Assembly: GCA_023055505.1 (NCBI GenBank)
Contig: JALIRH010000031.1
Coordinates: 434,001 to 498,000 of the forward strand
DNA length: 64,000 nt
Direction: 5' to 3'
Source of the DNA: Callipepla californica brunnescens
Taxonomy: Eukaryota > Chordata > Aves > Galliformes > Odontophoridae
Positions 36,117 through 50,139 of this stretch are shown here, piece after piece (position 1 is the stretch's first letter; every line of letters begins with the position of its first letter). The translations under genes and the position numbers were made by a program. Under the pieces are notes generated by a model. That model searched no databases. It was given only the letters and a program-made list of their open reading frames with translations, and was not told the DNA's origin.

Positions 36117-36672
36117 TAGGTTGCTCTGAAAATAATGCCTTCCGTTTATTTCCATGGAAAATTCAACATATATGAAGAGCATGATAACACCATTTGGCAG
36201 AGGAAATTCTCAGCTACAAAACAGTATTTTTCAACTTAGTCAACACCATTAGGTATTCATTTTTCACTAAAGATGGACAAGGGCCTGCATGCCACACCTG
36301 TAAAAGTTTGTACCAGCTGAAGTGACCCACCACCTCACTGCTACCATCCACTGTTTTGTCTCCATAAGTGCAATGGGTGTTGATGAATGTCAGTAAATGC
36401 AATTCTTTTTCCACACCAGGGAATTCAGTGACAACTTCTGGAGGCCGGAGCTCAGTGACCTTTAAAGGATCCTTTCCAACCTCAGCCATTTTGTGATTCA
36501 TACATAATTCCATGTCAGACAACATTTGGTCAGACTGCCTCTCTGCTGCCATCTATTACACAGCAACAACACATAATGGAATACTGGTGAGAAGATTCAA
36601 ACTTTACTGCCGTGGCACCAACATTTGCCTCTGACATTGTCAGGCAACATAATGAAATTTGAGGGCTTCTCC
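36117..36672 (-). mobile_element. Internally deleted mariner (GalHop/Mariner1_GG-like)
   Basis: The left edge TTGCTCTGAAAATAATGCC (36121 on) and the following TTTATTTCCATGG match the chicken mariner terminal region as I know it. The right part (36520-36665) shares sequence with the fragment at 21373-21580. Total length of about 0.55 kb is well short of a full mariner (about 1.2-1.3 kb), so it is a deletion derivative. Confidence 0.7.
36214..36552 (-). pseudogene. Mariner transposase N-terminal remnant
   Basis: A 112-codon minus-strand frame inside the mariner relic. The stretch FINTHCTYGDKTVDGSSEVV resembles the helix-turn-helix recognition segment of mariner transposases (YGD..V pattern). 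The DD(34)D catalytic core is missing, so no active enzyme is encoded. Confidence 0.5.
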
Positions 36673-37492
36673 ATTCTCCTTTGGAAGGTCTCGACCTTTT
36701 TACTGAGAGGTGGTTTGAGCTTACTGTAGCAGTGGATAAAGTCTTTTCCTTAAGGGACCAACATCTGTAATAGAAGAAACAGAAAATGTCTTCTAGTTCT
36801 TGAGTTTCTTTTCTTCCTACTTTTCAGGAGATTCTTTAGCCCTGACCTGTAAACGTGAGAGGAGAGGCCATCTAAACAGTATTGTTATAAGTATTCTGGA
36901 GTTCTAGCCTCAGTTAGCTTATGCTGCAGAAGCCTTGAGTACTCCCGAGGAGCTGCTTGGTGATAGTACCTGAAGTGTGAGAAGCATTCTTCTTTGATGT
37001 CATTTTGACTTCATTGGGTAGCACATAATTGCCAGAATTCAGAGTGGTAGTAGAGATAATCCTCACCTTCCTCCACTCTGCACAGGAAATTTTCAGCATC
37101 ATTCTTGATAAACTCTAGAAAACCTATCCATTGTAAGAACTGATGTTCTCAGTATATTGTCTGGCAACAAAGGTCCAATTTTCTGATGGTGTTGCAGCCA
37201 TACTGAAAGATTGATCATTCCTTTTGGATGTTTTGCCAGCCTGTACGTTGGATGCTTCTCTCAAACTATTTTAAGTTTGTGAAAGTGCTTTTGAAAGTAC
37301 ATTGGAGGCCTTAGGTCTTGTTTACTGTTTCTCCTTACATGAATTTGTTGTGTTCCTGATGTCTCCCATGAAGCTCGGTCTGTTTCCAATGTGTACAGAG
37401 AAAACTTTCCTCTTTTACAGAACAAAGAGGAGCAGTCAGATACCAAATCCTTCTGAGGTGGTCTGTCTAATCCTTAGTGATGTTAGCTCCAC

Positions 37493-37850
37493 AGATTAGT
37501 ATGGATAAGGCAGGGCTCAGGGGCGACCTTATTGCTCTCTGCAACTCCCTGAAGGGAGGTTATAGTGAGTTGGGGGTTGGCCTCTTCTCCTTGGTAATTA
37601 GTGGTAGATGTGAGGTAGTGGCCTTGGGTTGTGCTAGTGACATTCAGGTTGGATATTAGGAAAAATTTATTCTCTGAAAGAGTGATCAGGTGTTGGAACA
37701 AGTTGCCTGGTAAAGTGGTTGACCGTCCTTGGGGGTTTTGAAGAAGTTGGTAGTTGTTGCACTGAATGACTGTGTTCCAGAGCAGTCACAGGCGTAAGTT
37801 TGTTATTGGACTTCTGGTCTTTCAGACCTTTGTGGTTCTATGAAACTGAG
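37493..37850 (+). mobile_element. CR1 LINE 3' fragment
   Basis: GGGCGACCTTATTGCTCTCT (about 37520), CTGAAGGGAGGTTATAGTGAG and the AGAGTGATCAGGTGTTGGAACA stretch are the conserved CR1 3' region, ending near GTGGTTCTATGAAACTG. Diverged and non-coding. Confidence 0.8.
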
Positions 37851-37888
37851 AAAGAGAAACTGAGTTTAACAGATACTGGTTTTTATAG

Positions 37889-38116
<228 letters not shown>

Positions 38117-38150
38117 TGAAATGGTGGAGAGAACTATTTTTTCCTTTAAG

Positions 38151-38235
38151 GGTGTGGACCCAGTGAATGAATGAAGAGTTTCTGAAAACTGCTGGTGAAG
38201 AAAGTATACTGCAGTACTTCTTAATTGTACCAAAG
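38151..38235 (+). pseudogene. SMC5: SMC5 pseudogene exon, stop and frameshift
   Basis: GVDPVNE then TGA at 38172-38174; the tail LQYFLIVPK is in a shifted frame, matching SQYFFITPK of SMC5. Acceptor CTTTAAG and donor GTGCAT are present. Confidence 0.88.
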
Positions 38236-40241
38236 GTGCATGTCTGAGAGTGAAAGTTTTAAGTGTAGGAGAGTTCAGTTTTGTGTGATGGGTTCTCTAT
38301 AAGCACTGAGTAACTTAACTCTGATTTGTATTACCTAAAGGATTGAAACTAAATGGGTGACTACAACAGAATTTGTCAATTTTAGGGATGGTTTTGCCAT
38401 GAATTCACATAACCTGTGTGTATCAAGACTCATGCCATCATGAAGACTCTCTGTATTTCTAGCTTGAGTGGAGGCAAACCAAGGTAAGTGCTGGGTGGTA
38501 GGGTACATTGTAACAAGCCCGTCAAGTGTGAAGACTCAACCTTAAAAAGAAAGGTGATTGAACAGAGATCGACTTCCAGACTTGACTGTGGAAAAGGCTA
38601 GTGGTACTGATTAGTGCTGCTGGCCTCAGAAGATCTAGAGGTTTCACATTAATGGAGGAAACACAGTTAATTAATAGGGGTGGTTAGAAGCATAGTAAGG
38701 GTCAGTGTTATGCTTCGTGGAGTATGGCTTGAAAAGAACTTTTCAGTCAGGAACAGCCAGTGCTTAATATATTAAAACAAAGAAACAAATCAGCAGTTAA
38801 CTTTCTGAGTTTGGATGATATACCTTGAAAAGACTGTCAGATAGGATGTCAGTTCTGCTGTACTTTGGACAGTCTGGTGTTACATTCAACAAACACGAGG
38901 CAGCTGGAACGACTTAAATTTATTTGAGTGCCAAGGAAGCAAGAATGAGCCCTATCCTATTTATTAAGATGTTGGTTTTCCTACATCCCTACCCTCACTG
39001 CATTTTCTGAAATCTGAGATATTATGTGCTATTTTTTTCCTTTAAAGATCCAATGAAAGACCTAGGAAAAGCCATTTATAGCATTAACATAAAATAAATA
39101 AAAATAGGGGGAAGGTGGTGCTTGTTATTCCTTCTGATATTGCAGGTTACTTTTGCCCACATGGTTAGTCATTTCTTTGTTGTGTTATTTTTGTCTGTCT
39201 TGTCTCATTTTTATCTTTTTATGATTTTTGTCCTTATCACTGGTCCTGCTTTTCTCTTTCTTTGAGGAACAGCAGTCATTTGAATGGATATTGGAAGTGT
39301 AGCTCTACCAATAGAAGTGCTGCTCACATGTGGGGGCTGTAGAAAATGACTGGCAATTCAGAATCTGTTTTAAACGTTGAGCTCACTGTCAAATTAGTAT
39401 AGATAAGGGGGAAGAAAAGTGAATGTGTAGAGCTAGCCAGAAAGATTAGAGCAAAAATTAAAAGCAAGAGGAAACTTCAGAGTTTAAAAAAGTTTGTTTA
39501 ACATTTATAGTAAGAGGAAGATCAAAGAGCACATAGGACCACTGTTCAGCAGCATCGTGGTATTACAAAGAGAAAATATTGAGGGTTTTTTTTATTTTTT
39601 TTTTATTTTTATTGTATTGTTTTTTTGGTTTGTTTGTTTGTCTTTGCATGATGAGATCTGTTTTCAGTAGGATCGACCGTAAGTAGATGATGCTGCATAC
39701 TGAAGATGTAATGGTCTACTGCAAGGAGTTATACTGAGATACTACTTCATGTAAATAAAGATAGGGAAAGCTGTATCCTGAATAATTATGATTCAGTGTC
39801 AGGATGAGTGAGAGTGTTCCTCAGGAGTGAGTTCTAGGCTTGAAAATCAGTATTTGTAGTATCAAACTATGATACAAATAACCAAACATTCACTGGGAAT
39901 TAATGCTTCTTTTAATGTAGAGCAAGATTAGAAGTCAGAGCGACCTACAGTTAGGTAATTATGGATAGGGCAAGTAAGTAAAGACTTCATTTTCAATGAG
40001 AAGTTACAGATTGAAAAAATGTTTCTTAGTAAGAAACAAGTGAAACGTGCAAGTTGCCCGAATGATGTGTACAGTCTCTTTGGGGATTTTTGGGAAGAAA
40101 TTATACATCATCTGTCAGAAAAGTAAGGAAGTTCAAGCTGTAGTGTTTACCTTTTAGGGTCTAAGTTTTACCTCTTTTAGATCATGGGGAACACAGGCTC
40201 TTCTAGCTGTTTTGACTTGGAGTTTTGTGTTTTTTCCCCAG
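38236..40241. other. SMC5 pseudogene last intron
   Basis: No gene recognised. T-rich simple sequence at about 39584-39640. Confidence 0.5.
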
Positions 40242-40382
<141 letters not shown>

Positions 40383-42254
40383 TACATACACAATATGTAT
40401 GCGTACATGCACACATATATAAAATATTTGATGTTTTTATAGAACATTTTATAATGCCAGTCATTCAGAGATTGCAGAAGATGAGAAACGGCAGAGGTTC
40501 AATGATTAAGAGCTTTGATTGGTAAAACTTTGTAGAAATACATCACATTTGAAATGCATGATTTTCTTTTTTACATTTCTAGTATTTGCTTGTTTAAACA
40601 GTACTTTAAAAGCAAGTTTCTTTATTTTGTTACCTTTGGTAATAACAAAAATACATTTAATTGTTCTAGCTTATACTGTACTAACATGTTTGTTTTTCTA
40701 AAAATTTGGAATTTACTTTTATTAAACTGTATTCCCCTAACACAGTTGTTCTCCAACTTCTTGATGTTCTCCAATTTTTCCAACTGAGATGAGTGAATAA
40801 ATGAATGTAACAGAAGATGTGTGAGAAGAGATTGGTGTGTAAGTAGCTGTGCATTGCTTTTTTGTTAATGAATAGACTAGTAGTATACTTCATCACTGTA
40901 GTTAGTTTTTAGCCAGTGTTGCATTTTGTATTCTTGGAAGGGTGAGGTCTTTATTTTTTCTACAGTAAGATGTGATAGAGCCAGGAGTTTCTGAAACATA
41001 TGAAACCACGAGCGAGTTAGTTTGCGGAGGTGTGAAACTCAGTAATTTTTTTTTTTTTAAGTAAAACTGGATATGACCAGCAGCAGTCTTTAGCTGTGCT
41101 GGAGTGGTGGTACACACAATAGCTGTTTGTCCTTAGCTGCAGAATTAATCAGAGTTTTGGCTGTAGCTATTAAGTCTTTGAAAGTAGTGTTATCAATGGA
41201 ATGTTGAATACAGCTGTTAAATAGTTAAGAAGATATTATCAGTACACACTGAATGCCTAAAATAGATTTTTAGTTCTTTAGTTAACTATTAGAAATTTTT
41301 AAAATGAGGAGCATGCATTGAAAACCATTATTGATACCTAAAATGTACATAGAAACAGGCGAGTCTGAAAACATCTGCAAATACGCAGTATTCTCTTCTC
41401 CACCAGGAGAGAAGCTTTGAGCAGAATTGCATACATAATTTGGTGTCCACTTGATTTTAAATGATAGTTTTTCTTAAAAGCATTCTGTCAGTAAACTGCC
41501 TGCAGAATCGATGTGTCAGGGTTTTCACACAAGAATGAGGCAGTAGAAGTTAAATCCAAAAGTTAATCCAGGGTATGAAGGGTTTCAGGAACTAAAAGTA
41601 AAGAGTTCTTAGTTAGAATAGAATAACCTTTAGGTAAAAACTGTATACAACTGCATCACAGGTCAGAAGACTGATCAGTGCTGATCAGTGGAGCTCTGTC
41701 TGACTGTGGTGTTCCTGCAATTATCTCTACGAGGATTAGCATCCATGCAAACACATTTGACAGAGGTGAATGAGTGTGAAAGCCAGGGCTGTAGTCCAAG
41801 GACTTAGGCAGCTGTTAAAATGTTCTCGAAATCATTGAGGGTACGAGGCCTGTCCAGCTGCTTAGTTGCAAGATCTGTGCTCATACGTGTTCTTTGATCT
41901 TCAAAATACTCAGCTTCTCATAATCCTGAACTTATAACATAAATCTTTTATTACTGTTATTGTTAAGTAGAAAAAATCTTTAGTTTCTGAGTATCACTTA
42001 ATTAGAAGTACAGTTGGTTTTCAGTGTTTGAATAGGTGAAATTGCTTGCATGCACTTAGGTCAGCACTCACCTTTTCTGTGGCTGAATAGCTCTGATTAT
42101 TTGTTCTTAGTACTGTCATTGTAGAAGTTAATGGGGTTTCTTCCTAGAATTGTGTTCCTTTTTTATGTTTCAGTCTGAGTGAGGTATAAAATGTTACATT
42201 TGACTTCAGGAGAATGGCAGTTCTGATCGTGTCTCAAAAATTCTGTCTAGGCAC
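40383..42254. other. Intergenic, includes possible SMC5 3'UTR
   Basis: AT-rich, with a short AC/AT simple tract near 40383-40435. No gene or element recognised. Confidence 0.4.
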
Positions 42255-43800
42255 GGATACATGCCTACTGCAATGCACAAGAGGAGAGAGTTGCATGGAG
42301 ATATGGGGAATGGAAGACTTCCCCTTGGTTAAGGTGGATCTCATCAGAGAGCAAGCCAAAATCATTGCACACAAGTCCATGGGCCCCGGATAGGATGCAC
42401 CTGTGTGTGCTGAGGGGGCTGGTGGGGGTGATTGCTGAATCACTCTGTCATCTTTGAAAGGAAAGAATGGGAGAAGTTCCTCAAGTCTGGAGGATAGCCA
42501 GTGTCACACTAGTCTTCGAAAAGGGCAAGAAGGACAATTGGGGAAATTACAGGCAAGTCATCCTCACCTCTGTCTATGGAAAGGTTATGGAACACCTTGT
42601 TCTAGATGCCATCTCAAAGCAATTGGAAGAAAAGGTTATCCAGAGTAGTCAGCATGGGCTTACAAAGGAGAACACGTGCTTAACCAAGCTGGTACCCACC
42701 TGTGATGTCATCAGTGGCTGGGTAGATGGCAAGAGAGCAGTGGATGTTGTGCACCCTGACTTTGTCAAGGCATTTGACTCTGTCTCCAGCAGCATTCTTC
42801 TAAGTGTAGATGAGTGGACAGTGAGGTGGATTGTGAACAGTCTGGCAGAGCTCAGAGGGTTGTCAGTAGGGGTTCAGAGTCTGGTTGGAGGTCTGTTGAG
42901 TTGCTGAGTTCCGAAGGATCAGACCTGGATACAGTCTTATTTAACATCTTCATGAATTACCCGGATGAAGGGTCCACCCTCAGCAAGTCTGCTGGTGATA
43001 CAAAGCTGGGTAAGTGGATGGTGCACCAGAAGGCTGTTCTGTTATTCAAGATCTGAACAGACTGGAGAGTTAGGTGAAGAGGAACCTGATGAGAATCAGA
43101 AAGAGCAAGTGTGGAGCCTTGCACCTGGGGAGGTACAGCCACATGCATCAGTACAGGTTAGGGGCTGATCTGCTGGGGATGAGCTGCAGAAAAACACCTG
43201 AATGTCCCGGTGGACAGTAGGTTGCCCATGAGCCAGCAGTGCACCTGTGTGGCTAAGAAGGTCAGTGACATTCTGGAGTGCATTTAGAAAGAATGTGGCC
43301 AGCATGTTGAGCAAAGTGATTCCCCCCTCTGCCCTGATGTTTCCATGTCCAGAATATTGTATGAAGTTCTGGGCTCCACTGTTCCAAGAAGACAGAACAA
43401 CTGGAGAGAGCATAACAGAGTGAGGCAAAGATAATTGAGAGCCTGGAATGTCTTCCTGTAAGAGGAATGGCTGAGAGAGCTGGGACTGTTCTGCCTGGAA
43501 AAGAATGAGAGGACATCTCATCTCCATTTATAAATATTTGAAGTGCAGAAGTCAAATCGTTGGGGGTAGACTCTCTTCAGTGGTATCCAGCCATAGAACA
43601 AGGGTCAGAGAGCAGAAACTGCAACACAAGTTCCTTACAAATACGAGAAATAATTACTTTACTGTCAGAGTAAGAGTGCTGTTATGGGCTGCCCAGAGAG
43701 GCTGTGGAGGCTCCATCTCTAGATATTGAAGACCTGCCTGAATGCCTACCTGTGTCACCTGCTGTAGGCAGTGTGCTTTAGCAGGGGACTGGACTCAGTG
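42255..43800 (+). mobile_element. CR1 LINE, decayed, RT to 3' end
   Basis: The frame from about 42467 retains RT motifs (GEVPQVWRIASVTLVFEKG, GKVMEHLVL, SQHGLTKENTCLTKLV, and the FVKAFDSVSSSIL motif A region). Later pieces include LFNIFMNYPDEGSTLSKSAGDTKL-type text, in which FADD is lost. The 3' portion to about 43800 is recognisable but full of frame changes. Confidence 0.85.
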
Positions 43801-43804
43801 ATCT

Positions 43805-44340
43805 CAGGAGCTCGTTCCCTCTTTACTCTGCCCTGATGAGGCCTCACCTGAAGCACTGTGTCCAGTTCTGGGCTCCCCAGTACAAAAAAGACAGGGATCT
43901 CCTGGAAACAGTTCAGCAGAGGGTGGCAAAGATGATAAAGGGTGTGGAACACCTCCCTTATAAGGGAAGGCTGAGAGACCGGGGGCTGTTCAGCCTTGAG
44001 AAAAGAAAACTCAGAGGGGATCTGATCCGTATCTGTAAATATCTAAAGAGCAGAAGGCAAAGGGAGGAGGCTGGACTCTTCTCAGCAGTGTGTGGTGATA
44101 GGACAAGGGGAAATGGCCACAAACTGAAGCATAGGAAGTTCTTCACAAATGTGCATGGGAACTCCTTCACAGTGCAGTGACGGAGCACTGGCACAGCTGC
44201 ACAGAGAGGTGGTGGAGTCTCCTTCTCTGGAGACGTTCAGACCTGCCTGGACGACTACCTGTGCAACCTGGGCTAGGGAGCTGCTTTGGCAGGGGGTTGG
44301 ACTCATAGAGGTCCCTTCCAACCCCTGTGATTCAGCCTAC
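43805..44340 (+). mobile_element. CR1 LINE 3' fragment, second copy in tandem
   Basis: It restarts at the ALMRPHLKHCVQFWAPQYKKD position (about 43828) right after the previous copy's end, then LLETVQQRVAKMIKGVEHL and the conserved 3' untranslated region, ending near TGTGATTCAG (44328-44337). Confidence 0.88.
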
Positions 44341-47300
44341 CTGTTACAGCTACATTGTAAAATGCAATAATACCATTCATTGTTGTCTTGTCCATTAGAC
44401 CATCATTGTTCAGCAGCTCTGCTAGCTAAAGCTTTTAAAAAAGAACTATGAAGTATACACTGTCTTTAAAAACAGCCAGTGCTATTTGTAAATGAGCTTC
44501 AGAATGTAACTATGTGCCTTCTATGCACTTCCGTACCCTTTGGTGACCTGCTAATTCATGTGACAGATGTGTCTTCATCCATCAGTAGGACTTCCATGGT
44601 TTGCAAAGAAGTATTTTGGACCAGATAGCGTATTAAGGCATGAAAATCCACATTAAATGACTGAACGTAGCTGTTGCATTCTGTACCATTCCTTATTGTG
44701 TATTGGGCACTTAATTGCTGCCAGCTTTCCTGCTGTTCTTGTGCTTTGCTACTGCTATTAAGCTCCTTGGACACGCTTCCTTGAAAAATGCGTGACAATA
44801 ACTTCAGTATGATATTGAAGAGGAGGGGATGAGTAGGAGTTTAGATTAAATATACATGTAGTATCCAGCTTTTCCTGATCAGTAGACTACCTTAAGAATA
44901 CAGAAATGGAAAGAACCCAAAGCATTCTGAAAGCTGAAATATAAGTTGGGTTTTGTGTAAAGCAGGTACTCTTTCCTGTTTAGACCAGCTGAAGAGTATG
45001 TTCTCGTCTCCGTGACCTATGACAAACATCTGTGTCTGCTCACGTATTGAGGCAAAAAGAGAAGCAGTGTGGAAATCGTGACTTACTCTGAGAAGTAAAT
45101 CAGTTTTGAGTAAATGAATATTCAGCAGTGTGTATAAATCACCTTTCTGCACTGTTTCTTGACTGAAAATGTTACTTGTGCATGTATGTTACTGTTAGTG
45201 AGAAAACAACATTTAGTTGCATGAAGAAGCAGATCTGACTAACGAGGGACCCTTGCACACCTACAGTGATTACTTGAAGCTCACTGGAAGAAAAGATATG
45301 TTAAGGCTGCTGCTGACTGGGAACTTCTACAGGCTGTTGAGATAGTGAGAGATAATGTGATGCACAGAACTTGTCTGTGCTGCAGATTACTTACTGAAAA
45401 ATATGACGGATCCTCACTGGATGGCTGGAATACACATCTGCTCTAGGCTTGATGCTTCGTGGCTGATGCTTCACCTGTAGAGCTTCTGGGCCATCTTCAA
45501 ACACTGCTTCTTACAGCTTGTGGAAACTGACTTGGGTTTCACACATTAGCTTGCAGTTTCTTGCTTGTTCGTATGCTGAGGCCTCTTAATTACCTGAATA
45601 GCACGGTAACAGTAGGCCTTGATTTTCCTTGCCCAATTCCTGTGCCATTTCATTATGCCTTCATGAAAGCAAGTATTAAAGCCAGGAACTATCTAAGTAG
45701 TGTCGTTTGTCACTGTTTTACAAACTTGCACAACATTAAGAAGTCTGATGCTGTCCATGCTTGTGTCTTGGGGAATGTTGTGGGGAAGGAGATGTGGGAG
45801 GGAGGCCTGATTCTTGAAGGGTGCTCTATAGTTTCATTTGGTTTAACTGGCATCATACCTGGTGGGAGGTGTCTGGAGAAAGCCTACATTGCAGGCGGGG
45901 GGGGGGGGGGGGGGAAACCTTGGCACTCCAGCTTCACTGAAATAACTGAGCCAAAATTACTCTCTTCAGTTCTGACTCACTGAAACACGGAATCCAAAAT
46001 AATTTTTCCTAGAACTTCTTGTTACAGAGCATTATTCCCTGTGCCTTGCTAACTCAGAATAAAACCACGATTCAGTACATCACAATCTAGGAAAGAAAGA
46101 GAATTTAGTTCACCTCTGCTCTAAGAAAAGTCCATTGTCCTAACTTGGACTTGTGGAAATTATAGGAATATTTCTGCTTTATTCACAGATTAGGTGTGCT
46201 AAGAACTGTGTCTCTTCTGTGGGGTCATTTATCCTGATGTCCTTTTGCATATCTGAACAGCTTGGATGAAAGGCAGTGCTTTGTATGCAGAGGATTACTT
46301 CAGAGTAATTATGATGGTTAAACTTCAGGTTACCAGTCGTCTTCCTCTGCGGTAGTCCAGCCAGTTCCTAGTGCCATCATTCCTTGCCAGATGCTCCCAT
46401 CTCTGTGCTTTCCACTAGATTCCATCTGCTTTTCCTCACTTTTTTTTCTCCTCTGCTGTTCCCAAAGTAATCCCCTTCTTGCCCGATCTCCTGTTGATCA
46501 ATGAACCATTGTAAACCAGCATTCTGTTGACAGTACCTGTTAATCTCGAAATGCGACACTGTACACATTAGATAGATCTTGGTGTTGCAAATTGTTTGCA
46601 TCAAATATTGCATCTGAAGCTACATGAAATCTTGGCAGCTGTGCCCAGTGTGTACGTGGAGACAAGTAAGACATCGACTTGCACACTGTCTGTCTTTCTG
46701 AGGCATGCAGAGATAAAAACGTTGCATGCAAGCTGAAAAAAAACTACACAACTTAGTTTGTTGAGGGTGAGTGTGCATGGTAGTAGAAAAAGCTGGCTTT
46801 ACTAGTAGCAGGAAGAAGGGAACAGGTGATAGCTGAGAAAACTGTTGGCAGAGTCTAGCAAGGAATGTTGGAAAAGGGCAGAGCAGATGATGATATAGGA
46901 AACAGGTAGCATTAACAGAATGCAGGTGTTAACAAAATCAGGATCAAATAATTTACAGAGGGAAGTGTGTAATTAGCTATCTGTGCAGAAAGGCTCTGGG
47001 AAAGAGTGGTGAAAGTAAATAGGGTTATTAGACAACGGGGGAAGGCAAGCAGAGGATACAAGCCAGAACAGGACGGATTCTAAAGTTAATTCTGTTTAAC
47101 AGGTACTTCTGACATAGGGTGTTACACAGTAGGTGGTATAAAAGAGGCAGGTGTCTTCCAAATTGCTGGAGTAACAGCGCTTTCAGTCCAAGAGAAGCTG
47201 CAATCTGTTTTCCTCCACCCAGTGGTGAGAAGGAGTACTTCTCAAATCATTAAGAGGCGAGGAGCAAACAGGGTTCCAGAAAGAGATTCCAGGAGGAAAC

Positions 47301-47572
47301 CTCACTCACATCAGCTGGTAGCCTTCCCCAGTCAGTGATCAGAGCTTTAGTCTGTGAGCATTTTGCTGCTCATCTTCAGTGCAGTCTACTGATAACCATT
47401 TACCTCAGCATGGGCTGTGTGATCGCTTTGTCATGGATGACCAAGTGCGTGGTGCGTTTGTTCGTGTGTGTTTCTCATTCCCACACTGTCCGCCCCCAGG
47501 AATTAAGACTGTGAATGTGGTAAAACCAAAGCAGATGGATCAGTATAGGGTGAGTGGAGGTGCTTTTGGTCA
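44341..47572. other. Intergenic between SMC5 pseudogene and KLF9
   Basis: No gene recognised. It contains an 80-codon minus-strand frame at 44556-44798 of unknown nature and a G18 run at 45897-45914. Confidence 0.4.
45897..45914 (+). repeat. G18 homopolymer
   Basis: Eighteen consecutive G within GCAGGC..AAACC. Length is as assembled and may be imprecise. It could form a G-quadruplex. Confidence 0.9.
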
Positions 47573-47835
47573 CAGAATCATAGGATCATAGAGGTTGGAA
47601 GGGGCCTCAAGAGATCATCAAGTCCAACCTCCTGCCAAAGCAGGTTCCCTACACCAGGTCGCACAGGTAGGCGTCCAGGCGGGTCTTCAATATCTCCTGA
47701 GAAGGAGATTCCACAACCCCCCTGGGCAGCCTGTGCCAGTGCTCCGTCACCCTCACCATAAAGAAGTTCTTGCACATATCCGTGCAGAACCTCCTGTGCT
47801 GCAGTTTCTGATGGCCATCATCAGCATCAGTCCCC
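47573..47835 (-). mobile_element. Well-preserved CR1 LINE 3' end, minus strand
   Basis: It starts with the complement of the CR1 tail (CAGAATCATAGGATCATAGA) followed by GGTTGGAAGGGGCCTC, AGTCCAACCTCCTGCC and the conserved region to about 47835. Only the 3' end is present, the usual outcome of 5' truncation. It looks younger than most copies here. Confidence 0.92.
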
Positions 47836-50139
47836 TCTGTGCTGCTGCACTGACACTTACAGGTCTGTTGAGGTAAGAAGCCAATGAGGCTGTGGAACCC
47901 AGTGACTAAGGAACCTGGATCCAGTTTGCACCTGCTTCTGAGCCTGACTGCTGTTTGTGTGGTCAGAACTTCTCTAGTGTTTAAAGTACTGTATAAAATG
48001 CAGTGGATTGACGCCAGTATAATTAAAGCAGTACAGGCTCCATCATGCACGCAGTTCCAAAGCATCAGTACGCCTTAAATTTCTCTCATTGTGACAAATT
48101 ACTGTAGTAAGTTTTATTGGGAGAAACTCCCTTTATTTTGGCTTGACGGAATTTACAGTAAGGCTTTCCCAGTTGAAACATTTTAAACTGAAAAGTGATG
48201 TGGAAGGTGGTTCACTGAATGTAGAAACCAAACATAGCATTTCTTCCAGGTAAGATCTGGATTGTCTGTGATCCAGTAAAACAGACAGAATGATTTACCA
48301 TCAGCATAGACGGTGGCTTCCCCTGGCCATCTGGTGTTTTTTCGGTTGGTTGGTTTGTTTGTTTTGACATAGTGGTTATAGTGGGTTCTCTCAATTGATT
48401 TCTGCTTGGAAACCCTGAGCCCACTGAAGCAGTGGTTCATAGCAGTAGGGCCTGCTGTAAAACAATACAGAGAGGAAAAAAAATGAAAGTTTGGAACTTA
48501 CAGATTGGAAGTGATTGCCAGTCAAGAAGTTCGGGGTTGAAATGGGAGGTGTTCTGTACTACCTGTGGAAGTGCTTGGGGGCATATTTTACAGGACAGGT
48601 AATTTCTCACTTGAGAATAACATGGCACTGAAAGCTCTGTAATAGCAAAATTCTTGTCACTGGAAAAGGTTCCCTTGCTTATTTTTGTGGTCCCTTAAAG
48701 AGGATTCTGCTAAGCGTGTTATTCTGACAACTGTGACTTTGCAGTGAGTTGTTGATTCCTCAGATGTGGCTGTCAAGTGTGAGGAGCTCACACTGGAGGA
48801 GATTTTGCTTCCAAAGCAAAAGACACTGAGTAAATATCAGTTCTTTTGGAGGCCTGAGACTTCCCTGACTCCTTAGCCCCCAGTGAGCAAGTGCTGAACA
48901 GTTTGGGTTTAGACTCTCATTGAAGGGAAGGTCATTCTAGCAGGCACAGGTCGCATGAGAACCCATTCTGAACCATCCACAGACTGGGCTTTTATGGCAC
49001 TGGGTGTCATATTTCCTTTCTTCATTCCTCAGCAGAAAGAAATGAAAAATTCTCCTTGTAGATCTAATTGTGCTGTCTGAATCATTCAGGCTGTGTTTCA
49101 GGGTCACACTTCCACGAGTCACTGCCTGAGCCTCACTGCCAGCATCCACGGGAGTGCTGCTGGTCTTCGCATGCTGCGGCTGTTCCAGGCAAGATTCATC
49201 TCATTCCTGGGAGGACTATTCAGCAGAATGTACTAGATCTCAGTGGCTGGAAATGTCCTCTGGCTGAGGCATTGTCTGCATCAGGACAGTGTTGTTACCT
49301 TTTCCAATTAGAGCACTAAGGGTAAATATTAAATAGTGTAAGGGAAGAATAACGGATGTATGGAACATCCTTTATGATGGGATTGCAGGGGAATAAGCTC
49401 AGGGGAATGAGCCCTGTGTCCTTTATTTCTAGAAACAATGACAAACTAAAAAAAGAAAACTCTTTATGCTGAGTTTGTTGTATTTGTCCTTTGGCCACCC
49501 AGACAAGGGCAGAAAACACCAACACGGTTTCAGGCCGATACCAGAGGATACTTAAAATGTTGCTCTAGGTTTGGATGGCACTCTTCCACCCCTCTAACTC
49601 TGCCCACGTTGTGAGGGGGCTAGGTGTTCCCTTGGTGCCATCTTGCTGCCACACCTTAGCACAGTTCCCAGATGCCAGATGATGTTAGTTAGTATTGGTA
49701 GTCTTTAGCTAGTCCCGACCGAAATGGCCAGTGAGCTTTTTGGGCAGGGCTTCTTGCCTTTCCTTTCTTCAGAGGCTGCGTGGCCAGAGCAAGCCAGTGA
49801 AGGATGCCCTGCAGCCACAGCAAAGTTGTGCCTGCCCACTCGGGGGAGGAAACATCTGTGAAAATAGCTGGGAAAAGCAGAGAAACAAGACCCACGCTTC
49901 ATTAATAATAACAGGCAATGCCAGGACCTTTGCAATGGGTTCATATAGAACTTAACTCATGGATTTCATCATGTGCAGCAGCATTTTTTTTAATAATCAT
50001 CCAAACTGGTTTACATGATCACCTTTTGACTCCAAACATTCAAAACGACATTTGTTTGTTCTTTTTTTTTTTTCCTTTTTTTTTTCTTTTAATTTGGACA
50101 ATGTATATACATATGTACAAAAACATCTATGCCTACTTT
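47836..50139. other. Intergenic, KLF9 3' flank
   Basis: No gene or element recognised. T-rich tracts begin at about 50060. Confidence 0.4.

Noticed and set aside
45561..45983. 140-codon plus-strand frame
   Set aside because: It runs through the G18 tract (poly-Gly) and resembles no known protein.
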